Source: Blasia pusilla
Taxonomy: Eukaryota; Marchantiophyta; Marchantiopsida; Blasiales
Direction: 5' to 3'
DNA: 64,000 nucleotides
NCBI GenBank assembly: GCA_050084515.1
Contig: CM114272.1
Location: 26,908,001 to 26,972,000 of the forward strand
Shown in pieces: positions 1 through 12,119 of the stretch (the stretch's first letter is position 1; the number at the start of each line of letters is the position of its first letter). The notes under the pieces were generated by a model. That model ran no database searches, was not told the DNA's origin, and saw nothing but the letters and a program-made list of their open reading frames with translations. The position numbers and the translations under genes are program-made.

Positions 1-2040
1 TTCAGTTTTCCTAAAACTTGGTAAGACTGCTAGGGCCACCTTCGGGACCATGTTGGCCAAATTGCAGCTCAGAACAAGTTGGACATCATGAAAAATGGGA
101 AAAGCTTATTTTGGTAAAAGGTCTCATGATTCGGGTCCAAAAAGGAGTTAGAAATTTTTGAGTTTTTGCTCAAAACTTGGCAAGAGTCCTAGATGCACCT
201 TGGGAACCATTTTGGCCAAGTTTCAGCTCAAGATGACGAAGTTGGACAAAATGAAAAATGAAAAAACCTTATTTTGGTAGAATGTCAAATGGTTTGGGTC
301 CAAAAAGAAGTTAGAAAATTTTGAACTTTTGCTCACAACTTCATTTTTTGTGAAACTTGGCAAGAGTGCTAGGGTCATCTTGGGGAGCATTTTGGCCAAA
401 TTTCAGCTCGAAATGACAAAGTTGGACAAGATGAAAAATGACAAAACCTTATTTTTGTAGAAGGTCTGATGGTTCGGGTCCAAAAAGGAGTTAGTAATTT
501 TTGAGCTTTCTTGCAACTTTATTTTGCCTAAAACTTTGCAAGAGTGCTAGGGTCACCTTGGGGACCATTTTGGAAAAATTGGAGCTCAAGATGACAAAGT
601 TGGACAAGATGAAAAATGGAAAATGCTTAGTTTGGTAGAAGGTCTGGTGGTTTGGGTCCAAAAAAGAGTTAAAAATTTTTAGGGTTTGGCTCACAACTTC
701 ACTTGGCCTAAAACTCGGTAAGATTCTAGGGCCATCTTGGCAACCATGTTGGCCAAATTGCAAATCGAGATGACAAAGTTGGACAAGATGAAAGATGGAA
801 AAATCTTCTTTTGGTAGAAGGTTCGATGGTTCGGGTCCAAAAAGGAATTAGAAATTTTTTAGGTTTTTCTCACTATTTCATTTTGCCTAAAACTTGGCAA
901 TAGTCCTAGATAGACTTTTGGGACCATGTTGGGCAAATTTCAGCTCAAGATGACAAAGTTGGACAAGATGAAAAATGACAAAACCTTATTTTTGTAGAAG
1001 GTCTGATGGTTCGTGTCAAAACAGGAAGTAGTAATTATTGAGATTTTTCTCACAACTTCATTTTGCCTAAACCTTGGCAAGAGTGCGAAGATCACCTTGG
1101 GGATCATTTTGGCCAAATTTCTGCTCAAGATGACAAAGTTGGACAAGGTGAAAAATGAAAAAACTTTATTTTGGTAGAAGATCTTATGGTTTGGATCCAA
1201 AAAAGAGTTAGAAATATTTAGGGTTTTGCTCACAACTTCACTTTGCCTAAAATTTGGTAAGAGTGCTAGGGCTACCTTCGGGACCATGTTGGCCAAATAA
1301 CAACTCAAGAAGACAAAGTTGGATAAGATGAAAAATAGAAAAACCTTATTTTGGTAGAAGGTTAAATGGTTTGTGTCCAAAAAGGAGTTCGAAATTTTTG
1401 AGCTTTTGCTCACAACTTCATTTTTCCTTAAACTTGGCAAGAGTGCTAGGGTCATCTTGGGGAGCATTTTGGCCAAATTTCAGCTCAAGATGACAAAGTT
1501 GGACAAGATGAAAAATGAAAAAAACTTATTTTTGTAGAAGGTCTTATGGTTCGGGTCCAAAAAGGAGTCAGTAATTTTTGAGCATTTTCTCACAATTCCA
1601 TTTTTTTATACTTTGGAAAGAGTGCTAGATGCATCTTGAAGACCTTGTTGGCCAAATTTAAGCTGAAGATGACAAAGTTGGACAAGATGAAAAATGGAAA
1701 AACCTTATTTGGATAGAAGGTTTGATGGTTGGGGTCCAAAAAGGAGTTATAATTTTTTGATCTTTTGCTCACAACTTCATTTTGAATGGGGACCATGTTT
1801 GCCAAATTACAGCTCAAGATGACAAAGCTGGACAAGATGAAAAATGAAAAAACCTTGATTTAATAGAAGGTCTGATGTTTTGGGTCCAAAAAGGACTTGC
1901 CAAATTTTGAGTTTGTAGTCCTTACTCCATTTTGCCTTAAACTTTGCAAGAGTGCTAGATGCACCTTGGAGATAACGTGACCTTAATTTTATCTCAAGAT
2001 GGAAACGTTGGACAAGATGTCCGATTAAAGACCTTTTTTT
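1..2040. repeat. ~180-bp tandem satellite array
   Basis: A unit of about 180 bp is repeated head to tail. The landmark GTTGGACAAGATG recurs near 241, 421, 600, 780, 960, 1140, 1320, 1500, 1678, (shorter unit) 1828 and 2008, and a diverged copy lies near 80. Each unit also has a block resembling 'gggaccatgttggccaaatt' and 'ggtccaaaaaggagtt'. The copies are diverged and AT-rich. Short minus-strand open frames across it are by-products of the periodicity, not genes. A unit close to 180 bp is typical of plant satellites. The array runs off the left edge, so its full size is unknown. Confidence 0.93.
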
Positions 2041-3011
2041 TTTCATTGAAGGTTATCTGCTTCGGGACCAAAAGGTCATTTTAAACTTAATTTGGGATGA
2101 GACTTTGCCATAGTGATAGATGTTACTTGGGGACCATCTCCACTATTCTATAGAATGTTAGAAGAGTTATTACATTTCACTCTTGTAAATAATCACACTC
2201 TTGCAATGAAGTGTAAATGATATCCTACTTCCTAGAGTAAATTCATCCTTCCATAAAATTCAAACCAAATCTATTCATGCTCCATTTAAATTCAATTTCC
2301 CTTACCATTATAAATGAATGAAGGCACCTCTGAATTTATTTATCTAACATTTTCAAATCTATAAAAACTTAGTAATATTTTTATTCACCTATTATAGTAT
2401 TAAATAAAAATGAATTAATGAGTAACTTTGGTTTTCTATTCCTCTCAAGTCCCTTTCAAATTCTACCCGAGGCAATATTGGTGAGAGGGATAAAATTCAT
2501 ACATTAGTTTCCTTTACAATTCGATTCAAACATATATTTTCCTTCCACAAAACTCATCCCTTTTCCAATCCCCATCTTTCAATAAATAAAAGAAAATCGC
2601 TTATTTACTTGAGTTAATTATGGTATCTTCCACCTTATCCAAGGATTTATAACCCAAGAGAACAATTTCATCCATTTCATGAACTCACTTCATGGATAAC
2701 ATTCGTGATCGGCTCACATTCACAAGTTTCATTAGTGGAATATTATGAAATTTTTTTTGATTTGTTTTACAAAAAAGGAGGAGTACCCCACAAAAAAACT
2801 CGATTTAGAAAAACCTAATACTTATGTACATTACAAAGATATAAATATCAACTCATTCTCTCTAATCTGATTCATCATCCGATATATGTAACACCGGTGC
2901 CAACGTCTCACCATTTCTTCCTCCTCTTCCCCTAGCTCTAGTCACGCGCGTTCCACCTCCACGAGGAATAGTCCTTTCCAACTCAACATCAGCTTCACCA
3001 TCATCAATTTC
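2041..3011. other. AT-rich spacer, no gene seen
   Basis: AT-rich sequence between the satellite array and the decayed gene that follows. I see no long open frame, RNA gene or clear repeat structure. Confidence 0.6.
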
Positions 3012-4388
3012 TTATGTTGGCTGTGTCGGAAACATCTCCCACTCTCTCTCGAAGAATCCAAAGAGTTTCTCGTGTATTCGACGAGGGTAATAGTATATTC
3101 GAGGATATCCACCTTCAATCCTTTGAGGAATATCTTGCCATAAGAAAGGTGGCAAGATCAATTTGAGTCTCTTCAAAACAAGCTCATCCTTCAATGGATT
3201 TTAATGATGGTTTAGCACTACTTGTCGAGTTATATTGAGGGCGTCTCGAACTCCTTGTGAATTCAACCCTTGAGCAAAGAAGAAGTTTTCCGCCTCTCGA
3301 TTTTGGAGATCAATGGTTGTTCCGTGGATGAGCTCTCCTCGATCGTTCATGTCAATAAAGCGGACCAACCACGCTCGCATTGATGGATAAATCCTCCGTT
3401 GGCGAGAGATTTCCGCTTGAACCACCCGGTCTATGTTTTCTTCAGGGTTATAGTTCGATCAGGGGCTACGATGTCCCAAACTAAAAGTGAGATTTTCTTG
3501 CTCTTGGGTTAATTTGTGATAAGTGGATGGTGCATTTCCATCAAGAGCGTGGAAAGATATGCCGAAAAGGTGATAGAGTCTTCATGACCAAGCTTGTCTA
3601 TAAGTTGGACACTTATGAGATAATAGCATGGCCTTTTGAAGACAATATGGATGCCAATAATAAGCTTTACATGTGCATATCACGTAGCAACCTTCTCCAC
3701 CAATGGGGTTGAAGTTGATCATGAATTTGGGCCAATTGTTTGGCGTGAGGGCCCCTTCTTCAGATACTGCGATTTCCTTCATCCAATCTCGAAGATCTTG
3801 CACTTGTGTGTTCGGATTAACAAGTGTTGGTGCCAACATCATAGAGGCATAGTTTGCAACATTTGGATCTAAGATATTGTCCCATGCTGCACGTAGAGCT
3901 GGAGGCCACAACTGCTCGATAGGTTGAAATAAGATCATATCAATCTCCTTCACGAAACGACCCTCAAGTAGGGTTGTCTTCGGGGTGAGTTCTCCCACGT
4001 TACCTCTTGCTCTCCATCGCAACAATTCATCCATCTCTTGTTGTCGTCTTGCCATGATGTTCTCGTATGCTCTCCTCCACTGCTCTGTGTGATCGACCAT
4101 TAGAGCTCCTTGCCTTCTATGGAGGTCATTTTGGGCAATAGATTTGTTCAAAAGCCTCTCCACCTCTTTCTTCAATTTTATGTGCTCCTCAGATAGTTAT
4201 TCATACTTTCCCTTCAAAACGTTGAATTCCGCGGCCAAATCAAAATTGGGTTGTGAATTTGTTATTAAACTCTCCAATTGTGATATTGATATTACCTCGC
4301 TATTATCCGGAGCACTCTCCTCGCAAAAGATTTGGGGAGGAGCACCGCTATCTATAGGGTGATCAAAACTCTATCTGGTGTGGAAAAC
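3012..4388 (-). pseudogene. C-terminal half of a decayed coiled-coil/RING-like gene
   Basis: Reading leftward from the copia insertion, one frame runs from about 4380 to 3582. It starts with an acidic, disordered stretch and continues into a charged coiled coil rich in K, E, R and L. It is broken by one TAA at 4197-4199, explained by CAA to TAA. It ends in a Cys/His cluster (C-x3-C-x-C, then H-x2-C, H-x-C) like a RING finger whose last Cys position is Tyr. Further open pieces at 3425-3201 and 3194-3012 (YPSMRAWLVRFIDMNDRGEL...) look like a continuation, interrupted by stops. The upstream half lies at 8479-9252 beyond the copia element. I do not recognise the family; it could be a transposon-associated ORF or a degenerate host gene. 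Confidence 0.5.
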
Positions 4389-4659
4389 TGCTAAACAAGC
4401 ATAACTAGTGGAAAACGGCTCTCTCACACACACACACACCACCATGGAGAATGAAATTTGCAACGAGAGAATGAGTGGAGGCTGATCCTCTTCTCAATTA
4501 TATAAGGTATGTACAAGCAAACCTAACCCTACCCTTAACCATAGTCTCGAGTTAGACTAAGTGTGATTAACTAACCCTAGTTAAGATAATCGTGCTTAAC
4601 TGACTAACCAAATCTAGTAGTTCAGGAGTCTCATGAGCTTGACTGTAACTCAATCTTCA
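4389..4659 (-). repeat. copia 3' LTR
   Basis: 271-bp LTR starting TGCTAAACAAGC and ending ATCTTCA in plus orientation. It is collinear with 8180-8478 over its full length. The main difference is a ~28-bp block present only in the right copy (around 8398-8428). Confidence 0.92.
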
Positions 4660-5447
4660 TTACTCCCCCTCAAGCTCATATCGATATTTCTAACGCCTAA
4701 ATCCTTTCTAAACATCTCAAACTTATCTCTAGACAATGCCTTTGTAAAGATAACAACAATTTTTTGATCTGTACCTATATACACAAGATAAATTTCTCCT
4801 GCAAGCACTTTCTCTCTGATAAAATGATAGTGCACCTCAACATGCGTTGTACAAGAATGAAACATAGGGTTACTAGCAAGCTTGATGTTACTAATATTAT
4901 CTGCATATATTACACTAAGTCCTAATTTACTAACACCAATCTCAACAGGTAATCGATGAAGCCACATCGCCTCACATGTTGCATTGGTTGCTCCTCTGTA
5001 CTCAGCCTCTATTGAAGATAAAGCAAATGTAGGTTGCTTCTTTAAAGCCCAACTTATAGTTGCACTTCCCAAAGTAAATGAATAACCAGATGTGGAGTGT
5101 CGATCAGACACGATTCTTGCCCAATCAGCATCTGTGAATCCATGTAATTGAAAACTCAGAGACGATTCAAATTGAAGCCCAAATTGAATAGAGAATTTCA
5201 CATACCACATAATCCTCCTCACAACATCAAGGTGAAGTTTTCGAGGTGCTTGCATAAACTGGCTCATTAGGCCAACATCATAGCTCAAATCTGATCTGGT
5301 TATAGTTAGATAGATCAAACTTCCAACCATGCGCCTGTACATATTAGAATCTGCAAGTAGCTCTCCTTCATCCACTCTTACCTTCACGCTTTGGTCCAAC
5401 GGTGTAGACATTGGCTTACAAGCTGTCATACCATATTTTGAAACCAT
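4650..5447 (-). pseudogene. copia RNase H region of Pol
   Basis: A 265-residue frame with the copia Pol C-terminal signatures. It starts with the end of the RT thumb (YGMTACKPMSTPLD, then RRMVGSLIYLTITRSDLSYDVG) and continues into the RNase H with LHGFTDADWA, the STSGYSF block, SSIEAEYRGA and YADNISNIKLASNP, ending ADQ-like 'TDQKIVVIFTKALSRDKF'. RNase H removes the RNA strand of the hybrid during reverse transcription. It is separated from the upstream RT piece by a stop near 5460, so Pol is not continuous. The last codons run into the 3' LTR, as is usual for copia. Confidence 0.92.
4660..4674 (-). promoter_or_regulatory. copia polypurine tract
   Basis: On the minus strand this reads GAGCTTGAGGGGGAGTAA, ending against the LTR start TGAAGATTGAG. 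This is the expected position and composition for the plus-strand priming polypurine tract. Confidence 0.8.
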
Positions 5448-5465
5448 ATGAAGAGCATATTGTCG

Positions 5466-6011
5466 TTATAGTAACCACATGCTCTCTCCAACCTTGATAA
5501 ACTCAATACCAGGGAAGTACTTGAGTTCTCCCAAGTTCTTCATGTCAAATTTTGCTTGTAATTTAAGTTTGACTTGTTGTTCCATTTCTTCAGTACTTCT
5601 AGTAATCAAGAGATCGTCAATATACAACACAATGAGAACTATATGATCTTGTCCTCTCAAGATATATAACGAGGAGTCAGAATCATATATCCTAAAATCC
5701 AACTCTTGAAGGACGTATGTAATCTTGCCATACCAAACTCTTGGAGCTTATTTGAGCCCGTATAGAGCTTTCTTCAACATGCATACGCGACATGGAAACT
5801 TGGGATGCTCGTATCTAGGTGGTTGAGTCATATATACCTCCTTGTATAGATCTCCATTCAAGAATTCATTCTTGACGTCCATGTGAGATAATCTCCACTT
5901 CTTACTTATTGCAACTACAACCACTCTTCTCGTATTTCCCATCTTTGCAACAGGGCTAAATGTTTCCCCATAATCGATACCATATTGTCGTGCATAACCC
6001 TTATCCACCAA
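5466..6011 (-). pseudogene. copia reverse transcriptase
   Basis: Two frames make up the RT. The upstream one (6011-5748) has YARQYGIDYGETFSPVAK and the LSHMDVKNEFLNGDL block, where the Asp of MDVKNEFLNG is the first catalytic residue, followed by LKKALYGLK. The downstream one (5702-5466) has IVLIVLYIDDLLIT, the catalytic YIDD box, and LGELKYFPGIE. The order and wording are diagnostic of Ty1/copia RT. The catalytic boxes survive, but a frameshift/stop between 5748 and 5702 breaks the protein. Confidence 0.92.
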
Positions 6012-6410
6012 TCTCGTTTTGTATCTGTTAATTATACCATCTTGATTGCGCTTGATTTTATAAACCCATTTGCAACCAATAGCTTCCTTACCGGAAGGTA
6101 TATCAACCAGCTCCTATGTTTGTTGATATCTTAATGCAACAAGCTCTTCCTCCATAGCTTCAATCCATTCGGCTTTACTCGCAGCTTCTTCAAAAGAACT
6201 CGGCTGCTGCTCTTGAAGGATAGTCATCATATATACATGATGAGTCGGGAGGAAACCTTCATTTATGAATCTATGAACTGGATGTGTAACTCTATTTGAT
6301 CTACAAAGTTATTGTTCCAAGGTAGATGCCTCTAACACCTGACTTGAGCTCTGATTAGTGTCAACAGACTGAATATGTACTCTTCCCGTCCATGGACTCA
6401 CAAATTTAAC

Positions 6411-7469
6411 TTATGAATCTAGGACCTCTCCTAATCCTGCACTAGTACTTGGGGAAGTTGAAGACAATGTCTGTTGGCTTATAGTCATATTCTCCCCCTC
6501 AACAGATAAGTTTAGAGGTGGAATAGGCTCAGATGGAGCATACCATGACTTTAGCTCATCAAAGACAACATCTTGACTAATAGTAAGCTGCCTAGAGGAT
6601 GGAATGTAGTACTTATATCCCTTAGTTCCATGAGCATAACCAATGAAGATACATCTTTCAGAATTGGGATCTAATTTTAGACATCTCTCAAAGGAACATG
6701 AGCATAACAAATACAACCAAATACTTTCAAGAAGAAAAAATCAGGTTTACTTCCTATGAAGACTTTGAATGGAGTTTTATCATGAACTCATGGTGTTGGA
6801 ATTCGGTTGATTAAGAAGACTGCAAATGCTACAGCCTCTGCCCAATATACCTTAGGCATGTTCTTCTCATTCAGCATAGCTCGTGCCGCTTCAGCAATAT
6901 GTCGATTCTTCCTCTCAGCCACTCCATTTTGTTGTGGAGTGTAATGGCAAGTCGCTTGACGCTGGATGCCATTCTGACGTAAAAAATCATTTAACTCTAT
7001 TGAAAGATACTTTCCTCCTCCATCACAACGCAATTTTAGAACGTGTTGTCGAGTCTGCTTCTCTACTAGAACTCTGAACGTTTGGAACACTAAGAATACC
7101 TCTAACTTGGCTTTCAGAAAGTATACCCATATATACCTAAAGAGTCATCAATAAATGAAACAAAGTACTGGCAATCACTAAGGCTATGTTGTGATGTTGT
7201 CCACACATCAATGTGGATCAATTCCAATATCTTGGATGCTCTTCTACCTTATTTTGGAAAAGGAATCTAGCTTGTTTTCCAAATTGGCAAGCAAGACATA
7301 CCTCTAACGTAGCAGGACTCGCTAATTTAGGGATTCCTATTACTATATTAGATGATGAAAGACTCTGTAATCTTTGAAGATTCATATGTTCAATTCTTTT
7401 ATGCCACACATTTAGATCTGTGACTTGTTGGCCGGTTTGACCATACATTGATGTTTGAATCTGGGGCAT
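6411..7469 (-). pseudogene. copia integrase
   Basis: Three frames together form the integrase. The first (7469-7218) has the N-terminal zinc-binding HHCC pattern (WHKRIEHMN followed by CLACQFGK). The second (7090-6788) holds the catalytic-core end, with LRCDGGGKYLS and the HYTPQQNGVAERKNRHI block that carries the third acidic residue. The third (6716-6411) includes the C-terminal region FIGYAHGTKGYKYY with the usual 'DVVFDE' segment. Frameshifts separate all three. The enzyme would join the cDNA to host DNA. Confidence 0.9.
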
Positions 7470-7487
7470 AGAAAGATCGAGTCTTTC

Positions 7488-8100
7488 TTAACCATTGCTC
7501 CTATATGATGAGTCATGACCAAGAGATGCTCCGTTTGTGAATACTGTTGTTCTTGGTACTACTCTTGGTGTTGTTGCTCCACATAGTTTTGTTGTTGTAA
7601 GGCTTTTGTTCTCATATCTGTCTTCTTCTTGAAGCAAAATTTTGCATAGTGACCTTTTATCCCACAGTAATTGCAAGATCCACGGACCTTTTGCTGCTGA
7701 CCTCGACCCCAACGGTTTCCACCGTCACCACCTTGTGATTGTATTTAGTACTGGTTCGTAGTTGATTGAGTGACCTTATATTGAGTGCCGGTGCCTACTA
7801 GGCGCATCTCTTTACTGATCAACAAAGGAACTAACTCTTGAAAGGCTGGATACTTCTCTCTCACACAGATAGAGATCTCAAAGGACTTGTAATCCTTTGG
7901 AAGGCCTTGAAGAGTGAATAAAATCATATCATCATCTTCTAGTGTCACTCCAATGCTATTCAACTAATCAACAATATGTCTGATATTCAAAATATAATCA
8001 TTGATGCTCTACGATCCTTTCCTTACTTCGTTCAATTTCTATTTCAATTGAAGCTTTCTGGCCTTTGTAGATGTCTGGAACAGCTTTTCCAATACATCCC
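7488..8100 (-). pseudogene. copia Gag with CCHC zinc knuckle
   Basis: The frame at 7963-7745 matches the copia gag core (LEDDDMILFTLQGLPKDYKSFEIS). Downstream, within about 7690-7600 in a neighbouring frame, is a zinc knuckle CNYCGIKGHYAKFC (C-x2-C-x4-H-x4-C), the nucleic-acid-binding motif of Gag. The start of gag lies toward 8100 and is too eroded to define. Gag would package the element RNA. Confidence 0.85.
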
Positions 8101-8179
8101 AGGCCTCCTTCGAAATATCAACATCTTGGATGTGACCTATCAAAGGCAAACTGATCGTAAATCAGTTTCTGTGATAAAT

Positions 8180-8478
8180 TGCTAAACAAGCATAACTGGT
8201 GGAAAATGGCTCTCTCACATACACACCACCATGGAGAATGAAATTTGCAATGAGAGAATGAGTGGAGGATGATCTTCTTCTCAATTATATAAGGTATATA
8301 CAAGCAACCCTAACCGTAACCTTAACCATAGTCTCGAGTTAGACTAATTGTGATTAACTAATCATAGTTAAGATATTCGTGCTTAAGTGACTAAATAAGA
8401 TTAAGCTTCCCTACTTCATGTGAGTACCAAATGTAGTAGTTCAGGTGTCTCATGAGCTTGACTGTATCTCAATCTTCA
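8180..8478 (-). repeat. copia 5' LTR
   Basis: 299-bp LTR, TG...CA, collinear with 4389-4659. The sequence just inside it (8179 leftward, minus-strand ATTTATCACAGAAACTG) is where the primer-binding site should be, and it resembles an initiator-Met PBS only weakly. Confidence 0.92.
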
Positions 8479-9252
8479 ATACCCGGGCTCATCAAAGCTC
8501 GTACTACGACCTACATAGAGGTAATTCAAACCATCTCGTCTACCCTCTGTCCCCATCTGTACTCGCCCTTCATCTCCACTCTCGTCTTGTATATATTCTT
8601 CAACACGACTATTTCTTCTTTGACCATCTAAGGAAGATAGTATGGCTCTAAGGCTCCTTGACAATCCATCTTGCTGATAATGGCGTGATGATGCTCATGG
8701 TGATGAAGCTTCCACTCTTGCTCGTTTAAAGTGTTGCCGTGGGCTTCTACTGTCTTCTTCTCTTGGTCTCTTATCTCTTCTCGAAGATCCCTCTTCCACA
8801 TCGCCATACTAGACCTCCATATCCTTCATCAACTCTACGACTTTGAGCTGAACAAATACCTTATTCACTAACTTCATCTTTCTCTTGGGGAGGTCTTCCA
8901 GACGCCATTTAATAAAGCCCAATCCTATTGTCCAATCATCTTCTTCCACTTTCCTTGCAAATTCTCCAATCGCATGCTCCGGCCACTTCAGTGGCGACTT
9001 CTTGAACTCTCCTTTCAAAACTTATGGATCAATGGTGCTATCCAATTGCGCCTTCAATTCATCTTCTGTGACAAATTGCGAGACCGTCTTCTTGTTCATC
9101 TTCGGGGGGATCTCTAGTGTCGGTGTATCTAGGGGTTCTTCCCCTCTTCCGTCATCTTGATTGTTGTGAGGGCTACGGTCTTCATGATGTGGCAACTCCA
9201 TCTTGTCTTTTACCAAAATACAAAAAGAAAGGTGATTTAGAAATGATTCCAA
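8479..9252 (-). pseudogene. N-terminal half of the copia-split gene
   Basis: One minus-strand frame can be followed from about 9252 to the copia border through three premature stops: TAA at ~9024, TAG at ~8807 and TGA at ~8687. Each is one C-to-T change from Gln or Arg. It encodes a charged protein: an acidic, His/Asp-rich start, a basic-hydrophobic segment (PLKWPEHAIGEFARKVEEDDW, IKWRLEDLPKRKMKLV), an Arg/Glu/Ser-rich linker and an acidic end. It reads into the copia insertion at 8478, and the likely continuation resumes at 4388. I do not recognise the family. Confidence 0.5.
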
Positions 9253-12119
9253 TAATAGTGATACAATGGCACACGATACATCTGCATATCAATCAAGATT
9301 CATCATTCACAAAATTTCATAGTAACACATTCATCTTTTTGAACCAAGTCTTTCATTTCTCATGAAAAATATCCAATCCTCAAAGGGGTTTACAATCATA
9401 CTATCACTGTTATTGGCCTTAATCCCGATTCCACATCGTCTACACCTAATACTTTCGTATTTGCTCTGGTATATGCAATCAGAAACTCTAAGCTTTTGCA
9501 ATCAGAGGGATTCAGAGTTAATGCCCACTTTTGAATCCTTTCCAAATAAGTAAATCTCATAGAGGTTTTATGTCACATAGTTCAAATTTTTCACAATAAT
9601 TCCTAGGGCATAGCTTTCACTGGCCTTGCTAAAAGGGAGATTCTGAGGCCCTGCTATCAACTCCAATGCTATATGCCCAACATGATTTATTTGTTCCTGC
9701 TGCCACCATCTATGAGGAGACTCTAAGACTTCATGAGTCTACATGGCATTCCCCGAATCTCCAACGCTAGAGTTGGATCCAAAACCGAACGATTTATGGA
9801 CTAGAGTTAGATCCAAAATTGATCATGAGCTTCCGTGAAATCATCAAACTCCTCATGTATGGGCAAACTGATCAGGAGCTTCCGTGAAATCATGAAAAAC
9901 TCTGGATGTATGGGCTAGAGTTGGATCCAAAACCGAACGATGTATGGGCTAGAGTTGGATCCAAAATTGATGAACATGGAAGTCGGTATGAAAAAACCTC
10001 ACGCTTGTGGACAATCTCCATGGTTCCAAGAAGGGCAACCACAAGGTAAACCTTAAACCCTAAACCTTAAACCACTTCCCAGTCAAATGCCTTTTCCACT
10101 CTATTGGACAATCTCTGCAATTCCAAGGTATAGTCATGTAAACCATCCATACCCCTCAAAATGTAGGATCGTCTCTTCTCTAAAGAAAGCTAGAAAAACC
10201 AGTCTAACCATATATATACATACTCTATGCCTCAAGGAGAATTAGAGATCCATGATAGGACCTTATTCATGTTGAAAAAAATCCCTTCAATCCCATAAGG
10301 GGTCAAATTAGTATTAGTTTTGAATTTTCTATGCATCATACCAACTATCAAACTCTTCCGTGAAATCATCAAACTCGATGGTTCTCATCATATTTTAGAA
10401 TTTTTGTGAACCCTTTAGTATCGAAATCATTAATGTCCCACAAACATGTTGCGGCAACACTAATGATACTTCATGGCCTCTCAAGTATCTCCGAATTCAT
10501 GTCACTCCCTACCTACCTCCATATGGTCCTCTCTCAAGGCATCCAATACGCAAGAGGGAGGGCATGTCCTCTCAAAAGAGGACACTCCCTCTAAATTACC
10601 AAGCCACCTTGAGGTCGTATTAGCGTGGGTGATGCTATGCAAAGCCAAGACACCATGTAGTGTCATATGACACTCCTAAAGGGGCACCTACTAAAAGGGT
10701 AACGCCTTAAACAAATAGAAGGATGACCTACACACATAGGTGATAACATGAGAGTAGGTCACATATGACAACATTGGAAAGATCTCTCCCCTTGATCTCC
10801 AACCTCCCCTCCAGAACCCCACTATGGTAATATGCAATAGTTCATGCTCCTCATTTCCAAAATCACAAACCAAATATGGCCACAATGATAATGTCGCATA
10901 GAACATAGCCTTATTTTACGTTGCATAAGTGACATAATGTTCGAGGAATGGTTTCTTCAACTTGATGTATGCTTTCCACTATAGACAAAATGGTTTCCTT
11001 ATAATGTGGAATATTTTCTTTCACACATGCATAATGGTTTCCATCGCATGCGGAGGAAGATTGTTCAAGTAACATTAGTAAGCGGGGATCCTTCTTGATA
11101 TGTTCTATTAGTCATAAGGGAGACCCAACCGATGAAGGTAGCATCGTTGATTGGGAAAGAGTAAGATATCATTTGTCGAGTATTTGGATGGTTTTTTAGC
11201 TATTTGTGTGCACAAGAAGTTTCATATACATATATCATACCAAAGAACATCTTGAAGAAGTTGATTTATATTTATATTGACTTGCAGACCTAGATTGTTG
11301 GTCACATGTGTAATGTGAGTTCTTTTGGTAATCCGCAAGTGAAGGAGATTTGCTTCATTGAAATGCAATCCTAGTGATGTACATATGACCAAGTGGATTT
11401 CCCTTCAACTTTACCAAAATACCTATTTTTAAATGGCATGCAAGAGTTGGTCTAGCTCTCACCTCAAGGTTTGCCTTGCCATTAAAGGATACTAAATAAC
11501 AACAAGCATAAGAATGACAAGAAGTATATTATTCTTACATACAAGTTTACCCTTCATTCATTGTCCCTAATAACATACAAGCTCACACCCACATGGTATG
11601 AGTAGGATTGCCTCAATAAGGAATGTGGAAGAAATCTTCCTGGATATTTACCAACCCACTTTGAGAAAATACAAACGGTTTTCCATGACTACTTTAGGGT
11701 CAATAATGTGAGGCGTGCAAGGAATGGCTTCCATCACATACGATATGGTTCCAAAAAAATTTCGTTTGTACGATTATAGAGATTTTTTTGGTATTTTAGG
11801 ATATCATAAGAATGTATAGTTAATTATTATTTTTTCAAATTCCAAAATGGAGTTAAAATTTTTGCACAAAGAAATTACTTATCTCCATACTTTCTAAATG
11901 GACTAGAAGGTGTCTTAAATTCAAATTCTTGAATGCTTATATGTTTATCGTGACCCTATACTCCATATTCTCTAAGTGTTTTTAAACATTGATCATGCAA
12001 ACAAAAATTTCAATCAAGTTAACCATGGGTTTGTGGGCTTGACTTTGTCACTCTAAAATTTTCTTTGGAGAAAAATTACAAGTTTGTGAATGAGTCATAT
12101 GGATTTTTTGTATCCTTCA
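9253..12119. other. Non-coding, old repeats only
   Basis: No convincing gene. Short repeated phrases occur (listed separately at 9770-9985), and a telomere-like run of 'taaaccctaaacct' lies at about 10041-10070. Small open frames here show no recognisable protein family and no coding continuity. Confidence 0.6.
9770..9985. repeat. Short direct repeats
   Basis: Two phrases recur: 'ctagagttggatccaaaa(c/t)' (near 9765, 9801, 9911 and 9950) and 'gagcttccgtgaaatcat' (near 9829 and 9879). They alternate, consistent with a small decayed tandem duplication. Confidence 0.7.

Larger units (their letters stand above)
4389..8478 (-). mobile_element. Ty1/copia LTR retrotransposon
   Basis: Complete but decayed copia element on the minus strand. 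Two related LTRs (4389-4659 and 8180-8478) both begin TG and end CA. Between them, read right to left, come a gag zinc knuckle, integrase, reverse transcriptase and RNase H in copia order. A purine-rich tract lies directly against the 3' LTR. Flanking pentamers are AAAAC (4384-4388) and AATAC (8479-8483), an imperfect target-site duplication. The element splits an older minus-strand reading frame whose halves lie at 8479-9252 and 3012-4388. Several frameshifts and stops make it non-autonomous. Confidence 0.95.
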
